The translations under genes and the position numbers were made by a program. 64,000 nt of DNA from Phalacrocorax aristotelis (Eukaryota > Chordata > Aves > Suliformes > Phalacrocoracidae): NCBI RefSeq assembly GCF_949628215.1, contig NC_134297.1:2790001-2854000 (forward strand), given 5' to 3'. Shown here piece after piece: positions 56,601 through 64,000 of this stretch. Within the stretch, counting starts at the first letter, position 1. Every line of letters starts with the position of its first letter. The notes below the pieces were generated by a model that worked only from the letters and a program-made list of their open reading frames with translations, had not been told where the DNA came from and did not search any database.

Positions 56601-59106
56601 GCCCCATGCCCTGGGCTGCAGGCCAGGCCAGCCACCACTGCTGCCTGCCCTTGCCAGCCCTGTGTCCCAGGAAGCCAGGGGGTGGCAGTGCCCCATGCCT
56701 GCCCCATACCTGCAGGAGGTGCATGGTGCTCTGCCACTGCCTGCCTTGTCCATGCTGGGTGTCCCCTTCGGGACACCCCGCACAAGGGCAGCCTAGATTT
56801 TGGCACAGATGTTTTGCAGGATAAAGTCCACCTGGGAAAGTACGAGCCCAGCCCTGTGGCAGTCAGCCCTGGGAATGTGGCTTGTGACCAGTGGTGTCTT
56901 CTCAGCCACTCGCTGGCCTGGCTGTGCTGTGCCTGTGCCACAGGGCTTTTCCAGAGCCCCAGGCACTCCCTGAGCCGGGCAGGCTCATGCCAAGCAGAGA
57001 TGGGCATGTGCAGCTGAGCACCGGGGCCAGGAAGCATCGCCACTCTTTGCTGCAGAGACCAAGAGCATGGAGGGATCTGGGGCGGGCCACAGGTTTGCCC
57101 ACCCTTCTCCCAGTGTGGGGGATCAGGTGCTGGTGGGGATGAGTAGTGGGATCCCAGGGGTCCTGTCCCCAGCTCTGCATGCAAGCCTGGTGCAGAGGGT
57201 AGTGGTGGGGTGAACCTCCCCAGATCCATGCCTGGAGCAGGGTGGGGGGCCAAGAGGGCTTGCGGGATCTGACTGCCAATTGTGCTGTCCCCAGCCTGAC
57301 CAGGTTTTAAGGACCCTTAGGCAAACACCCCAGCAGCCCACCCCAGGCATGAGGAGAGGGAGGAGGAGAGGAGGGGAGGGGGCCCAGCAGCTCCAAAATA
57401 GCAGCAGCTGGTGTGTGTGTGGGAGGTGCTGAGCACCCAGCCCTGACAGCAGCCCAAAATAACCCAGATCCAGTTACACGTGCTCCTTAGTGACAGTGCA
57501 GGCATCACCCACCGCAGGGGGGACCAGCACCAGTGGGGACTCAGATGCCTTTTGTGGGGGCACATGGCTCTGCCGGACCAACAGGGTACCCCGTGTGCAA
57601 TGTGAGTGCTCAGCACACAGGGCTGTCCCCAGCCACAGCCGGCCACGACACTCAGTGCCAGGGGTTGGCTGTGCAAATGTACCAGGCAACCCCACTGCTT
57701 ATCTCTGCGTGGGGACCCCCAGGCCAGAGGGCAGGCTCAGCTGGGCAAGGGGTGCCAGCAGGCTGTGGCAGGTCAGTGCCACACTGCGGCTGGAGGAGCT
57801 GGCCTGGCTCTGGTCCCTGAGCAGATGGGGCCAAGCAGGCAGCAGAAGAGGTGGGTCTGTGTCCCAACACCCCTTGGATGGGCCGATCCCTCGAGGGCTT
57901 GCTGCTCATGTCCCCATGCCCATGCAGGGCAGGTCACGGTGCTGGGGGGATAGCAGCAACTCCTGGGAGCTGCCCCAGTGTGCTCCAGGTATCCCCACCA
58001 GGACGCTGCTCATCCATTGCCCTGGTTGGGCAGCTCCTGCCACGTGGCAGGAGGGACCAGAGCGTCCCACCTATGTGGGTGCAAACCTCCCTGTGTACAT
58101 GGCATTTGCTCACTGCCAGGCCAGGCTAGGACCTGGGCTGCCCTCCAAGAGGCTGGAGCATCCCCAGGGGAGGGTTGGGGTGGGGGACCACCAGGTGCGC
58201 CCATACCGTGGTGCAAGCCTGTGTGCACCGTCTTATTTCCCTCCCTGGTTTTCCCTCCCCATGGTGACTCAACTCCAGCTAATCCCCCTCGCCCATCTGG
58301 GGCTTTATCTAGGACACGGCGCTGCTCAGAGGCGGTGAAGGAGAGCTGGCTCACGCAGTGGTGGCTGAGGAGTCCCTGAGGCTGCACTGCAGGAGGGGGA
58401 CGGGGGACAGGGGATGGGGATAGGGGACAAGATCCAGACTGTCCTGCCCCATCTGGGTCCACATGCCAAGTGCCTGGCAGCAGGAGAGCTGGAGAAGCCA
58501 GACTTATGTAAGTGCCCAGACCCTGCCCTCCATGTCCATGCCCCCTGCCTCTGCTATCCCCACAGAGGGAGACCTGCCTGGCACTGTAGCTCCAAGGACA
58601 GCCAAGCTCAGTCTGGTGACACTGCCAAGGGGCTAGCATGGCCAGGAGCCCCTTCCTTGCAGTTTGCAGACTGGGGTGCAGGGACTTGACCAAGGTCACC
58701 GCAGGGACAAGGCTGGGAGAGGGACCCGGGCATCCTGGCACGTGCTTTCACCTGCTCCCTGCCCCTCCCGCAGGACACCAGGGCACCCTGGCCTCACAGC
58801 CAGCCAGGACGGGCACCCACCCCCAAGCACCCCATCCTCCAGCAAGGGGGATGCCATGGGGTACCCCATGCTCCCTGGCAAGGGCAGGGGTCACCCCCTC
58901 CCAGCACCCCCTTCTCTGCCCCCAAGCCGGAGGGCAGGGGCTGCAGGCAGCCACAGGGCTCATACCTTGGTCTTGTTGAGGACGAGCCCGACGAAGGTGG
59001 AGACCAGCAGGGACCCTGGCATGGAGGTGCGGGGACGCAGGTCCTTGTGAAGGTCAGGGAGCGCGGGGGGCTCCTCGGGCAACGTCACTGTGTAGGAGTC
59101 CCTCAT
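53620..59106 (-). CDS. USP2: Ubiquitin-specific protease 2, short isoform
   Basis: This cysteine protease removes ubiquitin from substrates such as MDM2 and cyclin D1. Coding exons, 5' to 3': 58966-59106, 56224-56274, 55807-55930, 55402-55513, 55204-55314, 54972-55036, 54775-54878, 54621-54701, 54388-54466, 54174-54281, 53825-53945, 53620-53707. They join in frame to 394 residues, against 396 for human USP2-45. The first exon encodes [14 protein letters not shown], matching the short-isoform start [14 protein letters not shown], so the long isoform's separate N-terminal exon is not part of this model and is not seen in the window. Catalytic Cys is residue 65 (GNT|CFMNS), His 346 (GGHYTAY) and Asn/Asp 363/364 (FNDS). 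The Cys-to-His spacing is 281, as in human. Two zinc-binding C-x2-C pairs (CSEC and CCRC) are present. Confidence 0.96.
58034..58053. promoter_or_regulatory. 20-bp palindrome around an E-box in USP2 intron 1
   Basis: CTCCTGCCACGTGGCAGGAG is a perfect palindrome centred on CACGTG. A second CACGTG lies at 58,739-58,744, closer to exon 1. USP2-45 is a known clock-controlled transcript in mammals, so bHLH binding is a reasonable guess, but it is not shown here. Confidence 0.45.
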
Positions 59107-59530
59107 GATGGCCCTCGCGGGCACAGCGAGACGGCGAGGGCCAGCCGCGGGTAGGGGGTTGCCAGGGGGTGCCGGGTGGGCACCCCTCACCTCAGGCCAG
59201 CTGAGGCCTGGGGCACAGGGTCAGGTGTCCGGCCTCGCCGGGCACTGCCGTGCTCAGGCGTGCAGTGCCGGAGCCGGTGCCGGCTCTGGGGCTGACGGCA
59301 CCTGAGCGGCTCTGACATCAAATGGGTGGAGAGGCGGCAGCCGGGCTCCGTGACGGCCAGCCCCCGCCGCACCGCGTGGTACAGCTGAGCTGAGAGCCAA
59401 GGGGGCCCGCGAGGGGCGGCTGTGCCCATGGCCACGCTCCCGGCATGCCGAGCCCGTGGTGGTGGCAGGGCCCCGGGCACCGCAGGGCTTCTGGGGAGCA
59501 TGCGGGCAGTGCCCCAGTGCAGTCATCTAT
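59107..59530 (-). promoter_or_regulatory. USP2: CpG-rich promoter of the USP2 short isoform
   Basis: CpG-dense sequence lies directly upstream of the MRDSYTVT start codon, with no TATA box. Its position immediately 5' of the short-isoform exon fits the internal promoter used for USP2-45 in mammals. The start site is not determined. Confidence 0.6.
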
Positions 59531-62500
59531 CCCTTCCACCCCACCAGCATGCCGCAGCTGTGCGACTCTCCACAGAGGTGCTCCCCGCGCGCTGGGGTGC
59601 CTGTCCCCCAATGCCAGCACCACACTGGCATCATGGGGGCAATAGGGCACTTAATGCAAGGCAGCATCTGGAGGAGTGCCTGCTCCCCCAGGGCTCCCCC
59701 ATGCTCCTGGCTCCTGGGGACCAGGGCTGATGGGATGCGCTCCCCAGACCCAGACATGCTGTGCTGCCAGCACCGCACTGGCCAGAAAGCTGGGCAGGCA
59801 CTTGGCAGAGAGTGGGTCTGCCCCAGCCAGGGGTCACTCACCAAAACTGGCTTGGTAAAACGGGGACACTCCCACAGCATGTGGGTGCATGGGGTCCCTG
59901 TACCCAGAAAGGTGCTGAGTGCTGTCTGAGAGGGTTGTGGGACTCCCAGGCATGTGCCTTCCCTGCAGGGCCAGTGCTGGGCTCGTGGGCAGTACCATTT
60001 TGGGGAAACTGAGCAACAGCAGACAGTGCATGCCCCTCTCTTTGGGGGATTCATTGGCACTGAGCTCAGAGAGTATTTCAGTGCCTTGCTTCCTTCTCTG
60101 GGGAAAAACTCTCCCCAAATCCTGTATGGAGCAAAGACCCCATCTGGTGTCTCCCCTCTGAGCTCTGGGTAAACTGAGGCACGGAGCAGGCGGGGCTCCG
60201 GCTCTTCTCCTGCAGCAAGGGCAGCTGTGTAGGCTGGCAGGGAGCCCAGGTGACCTGCATCCCAGTCCTGCGTCTCCCTCTGCTTCACCCCGCTGACCGC
60301 AGCAGGGTAAGTGACGGAGGCTTGCAACTGCTGTGCACGCCCAGGTGTCTTACCTGCCTGCTCAGGGAAATTTCCATGGGTGATGGAGGCAGGGAGTGCA
60401 GTCAGGAGGCTCTGAGGACAGCCAGAGCATCCAGCTTCACCAAGGGGACTGGAGGCACCAAGCAGAGGCTGCTCTCCTCCTATGCCAGCCCCCACCAATA
60501 CACCCCCAGCCAGAGCCAGTGGCTGCTGTTTGAATCCTAATTGCTGCAGATGCAGCCTCCCTGTCCGTGGTGTGAGCTCAGCACAGCCAGTGGAGGGGCT
60601 GACTGCGGGGGGAGGAAGACAGACTATTTTTGGCACCAGCAAAAATATCTGAGGAGGCATCTTGCAGCGTTATTCATCTGCAGGGCCAGGGCTTTTTGCA
60701 TCACAACAGGATGCTTGTTGTAATCCCTGCGTGCATGTGCGCGCATGTGTATATATATACACGACCTGTTGTGTGTACACCGTACACACACAGGGACACA
60801 GAGTGTACACAGGGGCGCACACCGCACCGGCTTTGCACAGATGGCGCGGGTGCCCTGCAACATACTCCCGCAGCCCCTGCAAGTCTCATCCTGGGCCCCA
60901 GGGCCATGGCACAGCTCCTCAGTGCACGTACCACTATACCGGTGCTGTGCACACCAGCCAGGGTTCCCACTACCCTGCCCTGCAGCCTGGTGGCAGGCCG
61001 AGGGGCAGGATTTGCGCCGGTGCACAGCCTACCCCGAGGGTTGTGCAGGGTGCTGGCGGAGCACTTTGCCATGGCAAGGGGGGTGGCGTTCAGCCACATC
61101 CCGTGCCAAGCCTTGTGCCCTGGTGACACTGGGTGCCCTGGGCCAAGGACCAAATTCCCCTCCAGCCAGAGCGGCATGCAGGCTCTCAGGGCAAGGCTGG
61201 AGTAGGAGGGAGAAGGGGAGCCGCAGTGGGATGGCATCACCCAGAGCCAGCTCCCTGCCCTCAGCTGTCCCCTCTGTAGCGGTGACCTTCTGCCATGGGC
61301 AGAGGTTGCCACAGGCCCAGTTGGCACCATGAAGGCAGGCAGGGCCAGGACTGGCTGCAGGGCCAGGACTGGCTGCAGGCCAGAGATGTCAGCTGCTCAG
61401 GATGGGACTGCAGAGAGCTGCCGGCGATTTTGTGGGTGGCTCTGGCCTTCTGACCCTATGTTCACCCAGGGTGCTTAATGGGGCGGCACAGCTCCGGTCC
61501 TGCCCCCCGCCAGCCTGCCTTTCCTGGGAGCCAGCACAGCCCTGTGTAGAGCCGGCGGCTCGGCAGGCACAGCCACTCACTGCAGCTGCACATGCCTCCC
61601 TTTGCCCTGCGGGATGGTAAAGTGAGGCATAAAGTGATGGTATGGGTAGGAACAAATGTGGTCATCCTTGCCTCCTGGCTGCAAACTCCTCTGGATAGTG
61701 GTTCATGTGGTGCAGAGGCAGAAGGCAGCTGGGAAGAAGGGAAGGGAGGAGGCACTGAGCCAGCCCTGCCATGCCCTGGCTCTGGCAGGAGCGGGTGCTG
61801 CTGGCACTGCCCTCGGGGCTGGGTAATGGGGCAGAACCGATGGCAGCGCTGGGGCTGCAACATGCACTTGTTTCCGGCACCTGGCACGACCACAGGCACC
61901 CAAGTCTGTTTTACGATCGGTACATTTGCTTTCCAGCTTGGGAAAGGGAGGAAAAAAAGCACAGGCGTGGAAAATAGCAAGTGTGCCCATCAAAGCACCA
62001 CAGAAACCTGAGCCAATGTCACTGATCCAGCCTCACCACCCACCCCATCATGGTGCCCACCCCAGCACCCTGTGCCAGCTGCCAAGCCCTGCTCATCTTT
62101 GCCACCGACCAGTCCTGGCTGGAAGGCCCATCTGCATTCGCATGCAGACCCCAAGGCTGCGGTTAGGCAGTAGCACAGCCCCTGCTGCGCCATGGCCATC
62201 CCATGGGAGCAGGCTGGCACCCACACTGAAGTGGTGTGTGGGCATCTGGGCGTGGGGACCCCTGCCCTAGCAGTGGTGGCAAGGGCTTTAGTGAGTGCCC
62301 GTGGCTGGCGGCGGGTGCTGGGTCCCCCCCTCTGTCCCCCCCACCAGGGCCTGGTGTGGGAGGGGGAGGCAGGAATTCCCTCCTCCACTCACCCCGGTCC
62401 CCCAACCTGCTCCCTTGCCCCAGGGCTGGGGCCAGCGACTAGGCAGGTTGGACACAGGGGGTTCCACACCAGGGCAGGGTAATGCTGGTGCTGCACATGG

Positions 62501-64000
62501 TGCAGCTCGTTCTGGGGTGGAGGGTGCTGGGGAAGGGGCAGGCAAGACGCTGGCAGCGGGCTATGATGCCGCATGCCCTCCATGGACCCTGCTCCCATGC
62601 CTGGGGGCTCAGGTGGGTGTTTACAACCTGAGTGAGTGCCAGGGAGAGGGAAGAGGGGAGCCAGCCCTGCCACGAACAGGATGGCTGGCTCCAGACGGAT
62701 GGCGGGGAGACGTTTCCTGCTGAGCCCCAGCTTCAGGCACGTGGTGGGCAGGAGTGTCCACCTCTCGTCCCTACCCCGTGCCTCCAGCTGTGCCTCCCCA
62801 GCCCAAGGGCATGGTCCAGACCTCCAGGTTGCTTCCAGGCTGCTCCCACAGCCCTTTTCCCAGGCCCTTGGGCACAGGGAGGGATGTGGCAGCACTGGCT
62901 GGAAAGGGAAAGAGCTTCTGCTTCTACTCGCAGGGAAGCAGAAAAGAATATCCCAGCCCTTATCCTCCAGGTTTGGTGTACGTTGGGGGGATAGAGCTGC
63001 AGGGAAGACTGGGCAGGCTGGCCTCCACCATGGATGAATGAAGGCTGACTGGAAAAAGAGTGTGAGACAACGCGGGCAGAGCCTAACCAGATCTTGGAAG
63101 GAAAACTGAGTGGAAAATTACCCGGCTGCTCCCCTGTGTGCCCGAGCTGGCCTGTGTGTGTGATGCCTGTTCCTGGCCTGGGCTGAGGCTCTGGGGATTG
63201 TGTAGCACTGGCCTGGGGCAGCGAGTGCCTGCCACCACGTGTGATGCTGTACAAAGCAGCCCCTGCCATGGAGAAACTGCTCCTTCCCTGGCTGCCACGG
63301 CCCATGCTGGGGCTGGGGCACAGGGCCCCAAGATGGCAGCAATAGACCGTGCCAGGGATTAGGCATCACAGGGCACCAGTGAAAAACCTGACCAGCAGCT
63401 GGACACCGAGTCACTGTGCCAGAGCCAGCACCAGGCAAACCAGCCTTCCCAGCTGGGTGTCTCCAGCAAGGCGAGTGCCCAGACCAGTCATGTCACCTCC
63501 TCTAGCTGGGACGAGGCAGCAGGAAACCCTCTTTGGCCTGGCACTGGGCTGGGACTGGGAGGCAGCAGAGGGCAGGGGGTGTGGGCACAGTCAGCTGTGT
63601 AGGGACATGGTGCACGGTGTGCACCCATGCAGGTTTGCACGCACAGGGGGCCTGAGTTTGCCTGCACGTGCCATCACCTGCTGTCACGCACACATTCAGA
63701 AAGGTGCAACACACACACACTCCTGCCAGCACATGGGCACCCTTAGCCACAAGGCATCCGTGGGGAGCCTCGTGAGCTGTGCTCCCAGCAGTGCAGGCAG
63801 TGAAAAGCACAGCCCCTCAGAGGACACCCACCTGCCTGCACACGCCTGTCTTAGCAGCTCTGGCCCAGGACTGCTGTGGCAGCAAGTATGGCTCAAAGGG
63901 TCAGCAGCAGCCGTGTGGCACAGATGCAGAAACCGAGGCATGGAGCAACAGACCAAGATTCCCAGGGAGAGCATGCAAGGTGCCTCGGGCTCCCCAGCTC
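59531..64000. other. Region upstream of the USP2 short isoform, no exon recognised
   Basis: I looked for the long USP2 N-terminal exon (about 250 residues, Ser/Tyr-rich, MSQLSSTLKRYT-like in human) and for THY1, and saw neither on the minus strand. Open frames such as 59,527-60,660 have no domain. The long-isoform promoter probably lies beyond the window. A CA-rich run at 63,705-63,721 is a simple repeat. Confidence 0.5.
60728..60763. repeat. 36-bp strictly alternating purine-pyrimidine tract
   Basis: Every base from 60,728 to 60,763 alternates pyrimidine and purine, mixing CG, TG and TA steps and ending in the perfect palindrome GTGTATATATATACAC (60,747-60,762). Further TG/CA-rich sequence follows to about 60,795. 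Such tracts favour Z-DNA or cruciform structure. Confidence 0.8.

Noticed and set aside
56186-57253. 355-codon minus-strand frame in USP2 intron 1
   Set aside because: It reads through the 51-nt USP2 exon in another frame and intron sequence; no domain seen.
59107-64000. Long USP2 isoform exon or THY1 within the window
   Set aside because: No minus-strand frame resembles the long USP2 N terminus and no THY1 Ig-V sequence was recognised; both probably lie beyond the right edge.

Overview
The window looks like bird chromosomal DNA. It holds a conserved vertebrate gene block in the order MCAM (-), RNF26 (+), C1QTNF5 (-), MFRP (-), USP2 (-), the order known from human 11q23.3 and, from memory, from a chicken microchromosome. 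Three things point to a bird: CR1 LINE copies with avian-style ORF1, endonuclease and 3' tails; two solo LTRs of avian endogenous-retrovirus type; and a GC-rich, compact layout with short introns. The species cannot be named from the sequence alone.

Layout. Bases 1-4,780 are a tandem satellite built from short GGGGTCA-containing units with nested higher-order copies. Bases 4,960-7,120 are a second, AT-rich, decayed repeat interrupted by a solo LTR. Bases 7,120-8,560 are AT-rich and hold no recognisable gene. MCAM occupies about 8,560-20,100 on the minus strand: 15 clear coding exons plus an 18-nt candidate microexon, with a CpG-rich first exon. Bases 20,400-28,580 are GC-rich intergenic DNA. 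Bases 28,580-31,270 are an LTR split by a 2.2-kb CR1. RNF26 (single coding exon) follows its CpG promoter at 31,840-33,815. Bases 33,800-41,500 are intergenic with a decayed CR1. A muscle-type motif cluster and an orphan CpG-rich patch with a CTCF-like site lie at 41,530-42,200. C1QTNF5 (42,743-44,062) and MFRP (47,240-51,326) lie head to tail with no minus-strand AATAAA or ATTAAA seen between them, which fits the dicistronic arrangement known in mammals. USP2, in its short-isoform form, spans 53,620-59,106. Bases 59,530-64,000 hold no coding exon I can recognise.

How the genes relate. C1QTNF5 and MFRP are partners: both act in retinal pigment epithelium (RPE), are linked to retinal disease in humans, and probably share a promoter here, where an OTX-type site and an MITF-type E-box lie within 310 bp of the MFRP start. 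MCAM is an adhesion receptor. RNF26 is an ER-membrane E3 ubiquitin ligase and USP2 a deubiquitinase; their proximity is ancestral synteny rather than an operon. Exon borders were placed by hand from splice consensus, reading-frame continuity and remembered human protein sequences, and the frames close exactly for all five genes. UTR ends, promoters and transcription-factor sites are motif inferences only.
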